NCBI RefSeq assembly: GCF_900166585.1
Contig: NZ_FVZC01000009.1
Span: 1,437,444 to 1,501,443, forward strand
From: Mesobacillus jeotgali
GTDB taxonomy: Bacteria > Bacillota > Bacilli > Bacillales > Cytobacillaceae
Length of the DNA: 64,000 nucleotides
Reading direction: 5' to 3'
Part shown: piece after piece, positions 27,602 through 35,805 of the stretch
How positions within the stretch are numbered: the first letter of the stretch is position 1
Layout of the letters: the number at the start of each line of letters is the position of its first letter
Program-made: the position numbers and the translations under genes
The notes under the pieces: generated by a model
The model's input: only the letters and a program-made list of their open reading frames with translations
Database searches by the model: none
Told to the model about the DNA's origin: nothing

Positions 27602-28948
27602 TTAAACTTCTCTTCTCATCGCCTGTAGCACATCTACTTTCGTGGCCCTCTGAGCTGGGCGCAGGCCTGATAGGATAGTGACAAGATAACAAATGATGAA
27701 GCTGATGATTGGCAATGTATATGGAATATGGCTAAATACCAAACCTTCAGGAGGATTCTCACCAAAAGCCTGTTTAATAATGATCGGCAGCCCAAAATTC
27801 ACGATGCAGCTAATGGCATAGGCGATCAGAGTTCCAACTGCGGCCCCAATCAAGCCTATATAACTGCTTTCAAGGAGAAAAATTCTTTTGATCGTCTTCG
27901 GATTGGCACCGATCGCTTTCATAATCCCTATATCTGGAGCCCTTTCAGTCACAGCCATAGTCATTGTGTTATATATACCTATTGATGCGATAATGATTGC
28001 AATCGTTCCGATGAAAATAAGGCCAATCTTTACGATTGTGAATATAACATTCACATCCTTCAATTCATTTATTACTGAATAGGATGGATAATTATTTTCT
28101 TCAAGCAGGTTCGTGATGTCATTTACTGCTTCCATATCATTTGCATATATTTTTACCTCATCATATTGGTCAGCTTGGATGGCTGGCAGTATCGCGTCAG
28201 GATTGTTGGGGTCATTGATCATTCCTCGAGGTGTCTTTGTAAACTCCTCAACCTGCCTTAAAACTCCATCCGATACAAATACAACATTGTCATAAACCCA
28301 TTCCTTTGTTGGTTTTTTACGTATTCCTGAAACTGTAACATCCAATGTTTCCATTACTTCTTTGCCATCTTCAAACTTAATGACATTCATACTAATTTTC
28401 TTGCCAACCAGATCACCTTTATATCGATACTCATCTTTTATCTGTCCCTTCTCATCGTACATCTCTTCGGTTTCATTTCCCTTTGGCCGGAGATCTGCTA
28501 AAAAATGGTATCCTACAAGCACTTCGTTATTTGAATTCGGAAGCCTCCCTGATGACAATTCAAGCCCAGCCTCCATTTCAGAAGACATATCGGCAACGAC
28601 GGCCCTTGCATAAGTTTGATGCTCACCGATTTCAAAATTATAATCCTGGAGATTTTTCCGTCTAGTTACGGCTTTAACATCCCTGATTTTTTCAAAATAA
28701 ATAATATCCTCCTCAGTCAACTGTCTGAATCCTTTTTTAGGGTCTTCCTTTCCCGGCACTTCGATCTCTGTAACAATCCTTCTTTCCAGAGTTTCTTTCA
28801 CAATAGATTTATGGAGTCCAAATCCTACAGAGGCTAGAACAATCAGGAATGCCACACTCATGGCAGTGGCTAGAATTGTCATGAAAAGCCTTGTCCTGTT
28901 CTTTCTCATGTTTTGTCTGACAAATCGAAATTGGTCTCTAAGCCTCAT
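27602..28948 (-). CDS. MacB/YtrF-type ABC transporter permease
   Basis: The ATG at 28948 follows GAGGGGGCA and overlaps the end of the ATPase gene by 11 nt, indicating translational coupling. The ~448-residue protein has an N-terminal helix (LFMTILATAMSVAFLIVLAS), a large extracytoplasmic domain (about 50-310) and an FtsX-like C-terminal domain with three helices. The motif APDIGIMKAIGANPKTIKRIFLLES is the FtsX coupling region. These permeases act as mechanotransmitters or exporters with a LolD-like ATPase. It is downstream of the ECF sigma gene and the Ytr-like set. Confidence 0.88.
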   Translation of the reverse strand: MRLRDQFRFVRQNMRKNRTRLFMTILATAMSVAFLIVLASVGFGLHKSIVKETLERRIVTEIEVPGKEDPKKGFRQLTEEDIIYFEKIRDVKAVTRRKNLQDYNFEIGEHQTYARAVVADMSSEMEAGLELSSGRLPNSNNEVLVGYHFLADLRPKGNETEEMYDEKGQIKDEYRYKGDLVGKKISMNVIKFEDGKEVMETLDVTVSGIRKKPTKEWVYDNVVFVSDGVLRQVEEFTKTPRGMINDPNNPDAILPAIQADQYDEVKIYANDMEAVNDITNLLEENNYPSYSVINELKDVNVIFTIVKIGLIFIGTIAIIIASIGIYNTMTMAVTERAPDIGIMKAIGANPKTIKRIFLLESSYIGLIGAAVGTLIAYAISCIVNFGLPIIIKQAFGENPPEGLVFSHIPYTLPIISFIICYLVTILSGLRPAQRATKVDVLQAMRREV

Positions 28949-29636
28949 ATGCAACTGCCCCCTCAACAACTCTTCCATCTATTAATTCAATGGTTCGGTG
29001 ACCAATATTGGCAACCTTGTCATCATGAGTAATGATTAAAAATGTTAGACCGAAATCTTTGTTTAATTTTTTGATAAACGTCAGCAGTTCCTCTTCTGTA
29101 TCAGAATCAAGACTTCCAGTTGGTTCATCAGCCAATATGATTGGCGGCCTGCCGATAAGTGCTCTGGCAATGCTTACTCTTTGCTGTTGTCCACCAGATA
29201 GTTCACCAGGATAATGGTCCTGATAGTCAGCTAAACCAACCATATCAAGAATTTCTTTTGTCCGGACCCTTCTTTCTCCTTCATTCACTCCTTTTAAAAT
29301 CAAGGGGAGCTCAATATTTTGACAGGCAGTCATACTCGGTATTAACTGAAAGCTTTGAAAGATAAATCCGAGCTGTTGAATCCGAAAATCAGCGAATTTT
29401 GCCTCATTCAGCGTCGATGTTTGAACCCCATTGATTATTATTTCACCTTGTTTTGGCCTTATGAATCCACTGACAAGATTCAGGAGTGTTGATTTTCCGG
29501 AACCGCTTCTGCCAACAATTGTGACGATCTCACCTTTTCGAACCTGGAGTGAAACACCTTTTAAAACGGGAAAAATTGTTTTTCTGCCATTTTTTCCGAT
29601 TTCAAATTCATGGCTTAAATGATTAATTGTTATCAA
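28938..29636 (-). CDS. ABC transporter ATP-binding protein (LolD/MacB/YtrE type)
   Basis: The product is about 232 residues, starting at TTG 29636 after AAGGGGTGAGG (a GTG at 29645 lies within that site). Motifs are Walker A GRSGSGKST, Q-loop FIFQSFQLIPSM, signature LSGGQQQRVSIARAL, Walker B PIILADEPTGSLD and the H-loop ITHDD. It pairs with the overlapping permease gene. The family powers envelope-stress and peptide-resistance ABC systems. Confidence 0.92.
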   Translation of the reverse strand: MITINHLSHEFEIGKNGRKTIFPVLKGVSLQVRKGEIVTIVGRSGSGKSTLLNLVSGFIRPKQGEIIINGVQTSTLNEAKFADFRIQQLGFIFQSFQLIPSMTACQNIELPLILKGVNEGERRVRTKEILDMVGLADYQDHYPGELSGGQQQRVSIARALIGRPPIILADEPTGSLDSDTEEELLTFIKKLNKDFGLTFLIITHDDKVANIGHRTIELIDGRVVEGAVAYEA

Positions 29637-29696
29637 AACCCTCACCCCTTATCCATTTTATTGAATAAATTGAATTTTTACCCAGTAATTAAGAAT

Positions 29697-29722
29697 AAAA
29701 AAAGGCGATTTTATCAATCGCC
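29697..29722 (-). terminator. Terminator after the ECF sigma gene
   Basis: The stem GGCGATT / AATCGCC is followed on the minus strand by TTTTTTTATTC. It separates the sigma gene from the MacB-type ABC genes. Confidence 0.85.
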
Positions 29723-29733
29723 CAAACGTTGTC

Positions 29734-30255
29734 TTAGGCCGGGTATTTCTCTGACATGACTTTTTTTAACTGCTTACGTGCTCTATGAAGTCTGGTTTTG
29801 ACAGTTCCTGATTTTATATTTAACTTACTGGCAATCTCATTTTCCTTTAACCCATATTGAAGTTTAAGTATCAGTACTTGCTGATATTCCTTCGTAAGCA
29901 TATAGAGCATATGCTGGAGCTGTTCCTTGAACAGGAGCATTTCCACTTCTTTCTCTATCGATTGGTCAGAGTGATCATCGCTAAAAATTTGTTCCATGAT
30001 ACTTTGGTCTGAAGGGAGCCATTTTCTCCGTTTCTCTGCACGCAAATAATCGATTGCTGTACGGGCTGCTATTGCTGACAGCCAGGAACCAATTTTATGT
30101 TCATCAACAATGGTATCAACCTTTTTATAAGCTTTTATAAATGTCTCCTGGACTACATCTTCTGCTAAATGTCTATCTTTAGTTATACTGTAAGCAATTT
30201 GAATGAGCTTTTTACTATGTATTCTATAAAGCTCTTCAAAATCAATCTTAGCCAT
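29734..30255 (-). CDS. ECF-type RNA polymerase sigma factor
   Basis: The ATG at 30255 follows AGGGGGATC. The 173-residue protein has region 2 (YSITKDRHLAEDVVQETFIKAYKK and a SWLSAIAARTAIDYLR promoter-melting helix) and region 4 (YGLKENEIASKLNIKSGTVKTRLHRARKQL). Region 3 is absent, as expected for the ECF group. No anti-sigma gene follows. It sits 60 nt after the Ytr-like permease and is probably part of that transcript. Confidence 0.92.
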   Translation of the reverse strand: MAKIDFEELYRIHSKKLIQIAYSITKDRHLAEDVVQETFIKAYKKVDTIVDEHKIGSWLSAIAARTAIDYLRAEKRRKWLPSDQSIMEQIFSDDHSDQSIEKEVEMLLFKEQLQHMLYMLTKEYQQVLILKLQYGLKENEIASKLNIKSGTVKTRLHRARKQLKKVMSEKYPA

Positions 30256-30314
30256 ATCGATCCCCCTTGCCATTAAAGCTAGCATTAGCTTCAATGCTTA
30301 AACTCTCTCTTTTT

Positions 30315-32276
30315 CTATTTTTTAAAATACTGTTTTATGAATCCTGGAACATGTTTAGTGCTAAAGGTTCGGATTTCTTTTTGATCCTGATTTTTATAGA
30401 CAAAAATAGCGGTATAAGGTTCTTCATTACTCCAGTCGTCATAACCTGCTTTCTCTATTGCTGACTGCAGCTGGTCCCGATCAGTTATCTTAAGTGTGTT
30501 TTGATCGTCGATTATACGTTTTAACAATTCTTCTTGCGGATTTTCACGGAATTGATTGTATTTAATGGATTCATCAGTTACCGCTATATACTCTAAATCC
30601 TCCGGAGTTACGATGGCGTCCTTAAGCAAGCCATTCTTTTCAAGCCAGTCAATAAAACTGGAGTAGGTAAGTTTCAATTCTACAGGGTCGTACTGATCCG
30701 TACCGGCCTTGATTTCAATTGTTGACCAGATTCCGACAGGATAATAATCTGCAGTAAATGGTTCTTGTTCAATTTCTTTTTTCAGAAGGGACATCGCCTG
30801 CGTGATCTTTTCTTTATCAACAATTACCAATGGATTATCCAAAACATGCTTGTTTATTCTGATTGACGTAACTTCATCTGTTTTAATTTTAAACACTAGT
30901 TCATTTGCATGTTTATACTCTATTGATTCATATATTTTTCTCATTTCAGGTTCATAGTCATGACGATTGATGGTATACTGGCGGACCATCTTCTTTCCAC
31001 TTTTTAATTGATAAACAAAGAAAGCAAACTCTTGAGCTTTCATTTCTTGTTCATTCAATTTTTCATTTTGAATAATCCGTTTATGAAAATCCACTACATT
31101 CTCTATATTTTCTTGCTGCAGCAATGGTTTTGGAGCGTATGGGTCGTCTGATTGCAAATACATATAATTTGCATATGTAACACTTTGGATTTCATTCAAG
31201 GCAGGTACCCTCTTTTCAAAAGGGGAAAATGCCTGTGTAATCATAATTAAGACTGTCAGCACAGCAGCAAAGTAAACAAGCCCTTTGATGCTCCTAAAAA
31301 CCCTCCATGTTTTCTGAAGAACCATCTCGGCTGTGAAATAACCCACTGTTCCGCCTGCAGCATACCCGAATATCAGCCAGGCAAATTTATTCTGCATCGC
31401 ATCGAAATACATGGCGCCGAGGAGGGACATGCAGAATGCAACCCCATATTTAAAAACGATTCTTAACCAATTAAAAGCAATTGCTTCTGATGCTGTTTCA
31501 ATATTCCTTTTTTTATAGATAAATAGAGATAGTAAATAGGCGACAAAAACAATTACCAGGTATAGAATAACTGCTTTTGCAGAAATTGATCTGCCCTCCA
31601 TCAATGCTAGATGTGAAATAGGAGAAAGATATTCAATATTCCTGATTTGATAATAATCATTAGGAAAACCATACAACATTATTCCAAGGTTATAGTTGAT
31701 CAGCAATGTAAATCCAGCGGGGAACAGCAGCATAATATACGTCAAAACACCCTGAACCACCGATATTCCTGTAACCATTGCAACAAATACCCCTGATAGG
31801 AAGAAGACAGCATTATATAGGATGACGATTCCGGTCCACCTTAGTATGTCTTCAAGCTGGAAATAGAAATTCAAACCATAAACACTGTGTACAATGATTG
31901 TAATGAGCGCAGTGATCAGGACAGGGATAACCAAAAAGATAAATCCCGTCATTGTATAAAAATTAAATATATGCTCCCGTTTCAATGGCAGACTGTGCAT
32001 TAAATCTGCTGCCTGCTTAACGTGCAGAAAGCGAAAAAGGAAGATTGCCAGTACAACAGGCACGGTAATGAACATAATGAACTGTATACCAAACTCGAAT
32101 TCGAATAATCTCTTAACTGGCATGAAATTTTGGTAGTCGTCCCCTGAATAAACCATCATTATCCTTAAGGGTACGGCGAAAAATAGCACAAGGAAATAAA
32201 TTGCTGAAATCCAGCCGATACTTCTTGCAACCTGAAGGAGCATCTCCTTGTTAAACAATGATATTTTTGATGGCAT
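30315..32276 (-). CDS. Ytr-like ABC-2 permease with large extracytoplasmic C-terminal domain
   Basis: The ATG at 32276 follows GGGGGATAT and overlaps the ATPase gene. The ~653-residue protein has about eight N-terminal membrane segments (AADLMHSLPLKREHIFNFY is the usual cytoplasmic loop of YtrC/D permeases). A further helix lies near 345 (GLVYFAAVLTVLIMITQAF), followed by a ~300-residue soluble domain rich in K/E. It looks like a YtrC/YtrD-type permease fused to an added domain. It partners the YtrB-like ATPase just upstream. Confidence 0.85.
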   Translation of the reverse strand: MPSKISLFNKEMLLQVARSIGWISAIYFLVLFFAVPLRIMMVYSGDDYQNFMPVKRLFEFEFGIQFIMFITVPVVLAIFLFRFLHVKQAADLMHSLPLKREHIFNFYTMTGFIFLVIPVLITALITIIVHSVYGLNFYFQLEDILRWTGIVILYNAVFFLSGVFVAMVTGISVVQGVLTYIMLLFPAGFTLLINYNLGIMLYGFPNDYYQIRNIEYLSPISHLALMEGRSISAKAVILYLVIVFVAYLLSLFIYKKRNIETASEAIAFNWLRIVFKYGVAFCMSLLGAMYFDAMQNKFAWLIFGYAAGGTVGYFTAEMVLQKTWRVFRSIKGLVYFAAVLTVLIMITQAFSPFEKRVPALNEIQSVTYANYMYLQSDDPYAPKPLLQQENIENVVDFHKRIIQNEKLNEQEMKAQEFAFFVYQLKSGKKMVRQYTINRHDYEPEMRKIYESIEYKHANELVFKIKTDEVTSIRINKHVLDNPLVIVDKEKITQAMSLLKKEIEQEPFTADYYPVGIWSTIEIKAGTDQYDPVELKLTYSSFIDWLEKNGLLKDAIVTPEDLEYIAVTDESIKYNQFRENPQEELLKRIIDDQNTLKITDRDQLQSAIEKAGYDDWSNEEPYTAIFVYKNQDQKEIRTFSTKHVPGFIKQYFKK

Positions 32277-33150
32277 AACCGATATCCCCCATCTCATATA
32301 TGAAAATTTCCTCTAGTGTCAATGGAAGAAGATCGAAAATAACAGGTCTGGTTTGTTTGATGGCGTTTATGATTTCATCCTCTTTCCCACGGATGATACA
32401 TACCAATACACTTCCCCGTCTTTCGCAATGAAGCATGGGCAGCTGTTGTCCAAGATGCACTGGTGTCTCTCCCCTATAGGCTAACTGAACCTTATGGATA
32501 TCCGATTTTAGGTCATCAAGGTCTTTTTCCAATAGAATAGATCCTTGATGTAATATTCCTATGTGGTCACAAATGTCTTCGATTTCCCGAAGGTTGTGGG
32601 AAGAAATCAATATCGTCATTTCCCTGTCCGCCACATCCTGTATCAGAAGGTTTTTAACTTTTCTCCTTGCTACAGGATCCAGCCCATCCATAGGTTCATC
32701 GAGGATCAGTACCTCCGGCATGGTTGATAAAGCCAGCCAGAATGCGGCCTGTCTTTGAATTCCCTTAGAAAAAGAATGCAATTTTTTATTCATGCTAAAA
32801 TCAAAAACTTCCGCTAATTTTGAGAATCTCGATTCATTCCACAAAGGATAAATACTTTTATAAAAATTGGCCATCTGCCTGACGGTGTATTGAGGAAAGA
32901 AATAAGGCTGGTCTGATATGTAAAAAATCTTTTGCTTTATTGCCTGATTTTCATAAATGCAGTTTCCCTCTAGTCTTACTTCGCCTGAATCCTGTCTGTA
33001 TATGCCTGCAAGCAATTTTATGATCGTTGTTTTTCCAGCACCATTTGAACCGATCAACCCATAGATTGAGCCTTTATTAATCGTCATATTGACATTTTTA
33101 ACTGCTTCTTGTTTTTCAAAAGCTTTGTTTATTTCGATCATTTCGATCAT
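32251..33150 (-). CDS. YtrB-like ABC transporter ATP-binding protein
   Basis: The 299-residue protein has Walker A GSNGAGKTT, a degenerate signature (FSKGIQRQ), Walker B VLILDEPMDGLDP and switch His SSHNL, followed by an ~80-residue C-terminal extension. It matches YtrB of the B. subtilis ytr operon. It overlaps the GntR regulator gene by 35 nt and the permease by 26 nt. An in-frame ATG three codons later (33141) is an alternative start. Confidence 0.9.
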   Translation of the reverse strand: MIEMIEINKAFEKQEAVKNVNMTINKGSIYGLIGSNGAGKTTIIKLLAGIYRQDSGEVRLEGNCIYENQAIKQKIFYISDQPYFFPQYTVRQMANFYKSIYPLWNESRFSKLAEVFDFSMNKKLHSFSKGIQRQAAFWLALSTMPEVLILDEPMDGLDPVARRKVKNLLIQDVADREMTILISSHNLREIEDICDHIGILHQGSILLEKDLDDLKSDIHKVQLAYRGETPVHLGQQLPMLHCERRGSVLVCIIRGKEDEIINAIKQTRPVIFDLLPLTLEEIFIYEMGDIGYAIKNIIV

Positions 33151-33532
33151 CCTGCCCGCTTCCCCCTTTCATAGCATCCACGTTTCTGACCATTTCATGA
33201 AGTTCAACGGCAGAAACACCCAGGTATAATGCCTCCTGCAGAAGTTTTTCCAGTTCCTGCCTCACTTGCAGGATTTTATCTAGATCTTTACCGCTTTCCA
33301 TCGGGTTCACAAAACTCCCCTTACCTTTTAATGAATAGATGAACCCCTGCGTCTCTAACTCTCGATATGCCTTCTGGATTGTATTCGGATTTATGGTCAA
33401 TTGCTGTGCCATCTGTCGTACGGAAGGCAATTGTTCATCAGGTTTGAGCACTTCATTAATAATCAGCTCTTTCATTTTATCTACCAGCTGTTCATATATT
33501 GGTTTTCTGCTCCTAAGGTCAAGCTCAAACAT
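33116..33532 (-). CDS. GntR family regulator, YtrA subfamily
   Basis: The 138-residue protein has the winged-helix of GntR proteins (RKPIYEQLVDKMKELIINEVLKPDEQLPSVRQMAQQL and NPNTIQKAYRELE) and a short YtrA-type C-terminal helix instead of a ligand domain. YtrA in B. subtilis represses its own ABC operon until cell-wall antibiotics that target lipid II are present. It is the first gene of the operon here. Confidence 0.92.
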   Translation of the reverse strand: MFELDLRSRKPIYEQLVDKMKELIINEVLKPDEQLPSVRQMAQQLTINPNTIQKAYRELETQGFIYSLKGKGSFVNPMESGKDLDKILQVRQELEKLLQEALYLGVSAVELHEMVRNVDAMKGGSGQDDRNDRNKQSF

Positions 33533-33547
33533 AATGACCCCCTATCT

Positions 33548-33560
33548 GTACTAAGTGTAC
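33548..33560. promoter_or_regulatory. Candidate YtrA-type operator
   Basis: GTAC-TAAGT-GTAC lies about 15-28 nt upstream of the GntR start codon, between the coding region and a candidate promoter, where an autorepressor would bind. Confidence 0.35.
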
Positions 33561-33773
33561 TATTATTATTAATACAGTTTAATTATATGCCAGACTCTTC
33601 CAAAAAGATAGGAGGAATATTCTTAAATATTTCTTAAGAAAAATTAAGAAATGAAGTGAAAGTATAATTATTGAATATGGAATCAAAGCCTTCTATCGGT
33701 GTAATTTTACACTATTAATAACCGTCAACTCAATAACTTTTTAGAAAATACTGGAATAATATATTTTTGAAAT

Positions 33774-33802
33774 AAAAAAACACCTAGCCTAGGACTAAAG
33801 TG
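33774..33802 (-). terminator. Terminator of the interrupted GNAT gene
   Basis: An imperfect stem (CACTTTAG / CTAGGTG with one bulged T) is followed on the minus strand by TTTTTTTATTTC. Confidence 0.6.
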
Positions 33803-34080
33803 TTAAAGAATAATGAATGAATTTATCCTTATCAACAAAAACTTTCTGAAAGAATCTTTTTTCTAATACTTTTTGAGAAGGAATATTATCAATCGCTGTT
33901 TTTGCATGTAATTCTTTTATCCCCAAAAGCTTTGCCTCTGACTGCAGCATTTCAAGTGCCTTAAGAGCAATTCCTTTCCCGGTAAATTTTTCACCGACCC
34001 GATAACCTACAGCACCGGTATGAGTGATCCAATCAAGATCGATTAAATTTATCCGACCGATTATCTCACCCTCTGTGTCT

Positions 34081-34088
34081 TTTATTAA
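34081..34088. repeat. 8-bp target site duplication, left
   Basis: TTTATTAA, repeated exactly at 34272-34279 on the other side of element copy 2. Confidence 0.9.
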
Positions 34089-34271
34089 GGCTGTTTTCGT
34101 AAAGATTGTTGTTAAAATCCTAAAGCCGATTTTAACGTGATTATAGCCATTTTGTAGGTCGGTCCTAAGTTAGCAAGCTCTTTTCTCTTCAGAAGCGTTC
34201 ATTTTGTGCAGAAACTTAGGCAATTCCATCCTATTTTGTCATCAATAGCAACAAAGTTTGAGAAAAGAGCC
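34089..34271 (+). mobile_element. Miniature inverted-repeat element, copy 2 (183 bp), inserted in a GNAT gene
   Basis: It has the same length and the same ends (GGCTGTTTTCG ... GAGAAAAGAGCC) as copy 1, with internal differences. Exact TTTATTAA duplications flank it. The interrupted reading frame proves it was acquired by transposition. It has no coding capacity, so it depends on a transposase encoded elsewhere. Confidence 0.95.
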
Positions 34272-34279
34272 TTTATTAA
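34272..34279. repeat. 8-bp target site duplication, right
   Basis: TTTATTAA, matching 34081-34088. Confidence 0.9.
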
Positions 34280-34651
34280 ATAAAAAATACATTGCTTATT
34301 TTTCTGCTCCTCAAGAAATCCTTGCAGGATATTCAAAAATTCATCGTATTGGAAATATGAAGCCGGCCTTGCTGGAACAAACTTCTCGAAAAAAATTTTT
34401 TTCTCTTTCAAACTCGAATAATGGTTTAGCGTCATGCATTGTTAATAATGATGAATTTAGATTCATTGCCCTGCTCCTTTTGTACCAACGCAGTTGCGCA
34501 TGGTTATTTTTATGCAACTTTTTTCCGGCGACTTAGTTCTAATTCGGCGATATATGGCCAACTCCTTTTTCTTCTTCCATTAAACACCACCAAACCCTAA
34601 ATACATTAAACCTAAAATATTTATCCATAATATAGTGGGAGGTGAATTTGA

Positions 34652-35560
34652 ATGAAATGGTTGCTGGCCTTTGGTCTCATATTATCAAGCAGTACCGCCA
34701 ATCATACAAATGAAATAACAATCATGTGGGAAAATGAACCAGCAGTTGAAGTCCACCGCTCAGATTTTTCGATACCATGGTTTGGGTATCCAATTCTTAA
34801 TCATACAATGCTTGATACGCTGATTAAACAGCTATCCATCCAATTCAAAAAAGAACCAAAAAATGCAGGTCTAGATGATTATGGAAATATTATTCCTGAA
34901 GATGTTGGGTATATGCTTGATGAAAAAAAATTCAAGGAAAAATTTTATGGGAGTTTTTTTCAAAACGATCATTCCAAATTCGAGGTTCCTACGCTCCGAG
35001 TTTATCCCAAGGTCGACAGTGAAATAATAGCCAATATCCGTACAAAACTCATAGGTCATTACATAACCTATTACAACAGTGCAAATAAAGAAAGAACCCA
35101 TAATATTTCACTCGCTGCGGAGGCAATTAATAATCATGTTGTTTTTCCCGGCGAAGTATTTTCTTTTAATAATGTTGTCGGAAAAAGAACCGCATCACGT
35201 GGCTATCAACCAGCACCAATCATTGTAAGAGGAGAATTATCGGAAGGAATTGGCGGAGGGATATGCCAGGTGTCATCCACCCTTTTTAATGCTGCAGATC
35301 GCTCTGGCATGAAGATAATCGAGCGATATTCTCACAGTAAGCAGGTCCCTTATGTTCCTCCCGGGAGAGACGCAACTGTCAGCTGGTATGGACCTGACTT
35401 TACGTTTAAAAACCAACATAACCAGCCAGTACTGATCAGGGCTAAAACCTATCCTGGCAAAATGATCGTTCTAATTTATTCTTCGGATGAAATCAATATA
35501 GATAAGAGGAAAGTACCAAGTACAGATAGTGACGCCATTATTCCTGAAGAACCGATATAA
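34652..35560 (+). CDS. VanW family protein
   Basis: GGGAGGTGA precedes the ATG. The 302-residue protein has a short hydrophobic leader (about 2-16) and a C-terminal VanW domain: HNISLAAEAINNHVVFPGEVFSFNN, GYQPAPIIVRGE, GIGGGICQVSSTLFNAA and DATVSWYGPDF. VanW proteins are exported and linked to cell-wall or glycopeptide-resistance loci without a proven activity. The next gene is a PBP2-type transpeptidase. Confidence 0.92.
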   Translation: MKWLLAFGLILSSSTANHTNEITIMWENEPAVEVHRSDFSIPWFGYPILNHTMLDTLIKQLSIQFKKEPKNAGLDDYGNIIPEDVGYMLDEKKFKEKFYGSFFQNDHSKFEVPTLRVYPKVDSEIIANIRTKLIGHYITYYNSANKERTHNISLAAEAINNHVVFPGEVFSFNNVVGKRTASRGYQPAPIIVRGELSEGIGGGICQVSSTLFNAADRSGMKIIERYSHSKQVPYVPPGRDATVSWYGPDFTFKNQHNQPVLIRAKTYPGKMIVLIYSSDEINIDKRKVPSTDSDAIIPEEPI

Positions 35561-35565
35561 CTAAA

Positions 35566-35595
35566 AAGGAATCCTCTGTCAGGGGATTCTTTTAT
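35566..35595 (+). terminator. Terminator of the vanW-like gene
   Basis: GAATCC/GGATTC stem with extra pairs, followed by TTTTATTTTAT. Confidence 0.75.
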
Positions 35596-35805
35596 TTTAT
35601 AGGAATACCTTTACATATATACCAAAAATTACGTAAAATAATGGTAATAGTTGGTTTATTTCCGAACTAAAATATTACTTTTCATCTTTAACTATAGCCA
35701 GCCTAACTGGCCTTTGACCATGCAGCACATTGGAGTGCTTAGCCTAAGCTGAAAATGTTAAGTGATAGTTTTATAGAATGATCATTTCAAAGGATGTGGG
35801 AACGC

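Larger units (their letters stand above)
33795..34466 (-). pseudogene. GNAT acetyltransferase gene broken by a miniature transposon and a frameshift
   Basis: AAAGGAGCAGGGC precedes the ATG at 34466. The N-terminus (MNLNSSLLTMHDAKPLFEFERE) leads into ARPASYFQYDEF in another frame at an A7T7 tract (34393-34406). The protein is then split after ...CIFYLIK by the 183-bp element. Removing the element and one 8-bp duplication restores ...YLIKDTEGEIIGRINLIDLDW. That segment continues through GYRVGEKFTGKGIALKALEML, the acetyl-CoA loop, to the stop at 33795. The gene is therefore a recent pseudogene of the RimJ/RimL-like type. Confidence 0.9.

Noticed and set aside
33548..33590. A firm YtrA operator and promoter assignment
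   Set aside because: The GTAC-N5-GTAC repeat is short and the promoter hexamers are ambiguous, so it is listed only as a weak candidate.
23785..34271. The three ~183-bp repeats as CRISPR or rRNA-spacer remnants
   Set aside because: They are spread over 28 kb, carry terminal inverted repeats and 8-bp target duplications, and one splits a gene; these are transposon features. No CRISPR array or cas gene was seen in the window.
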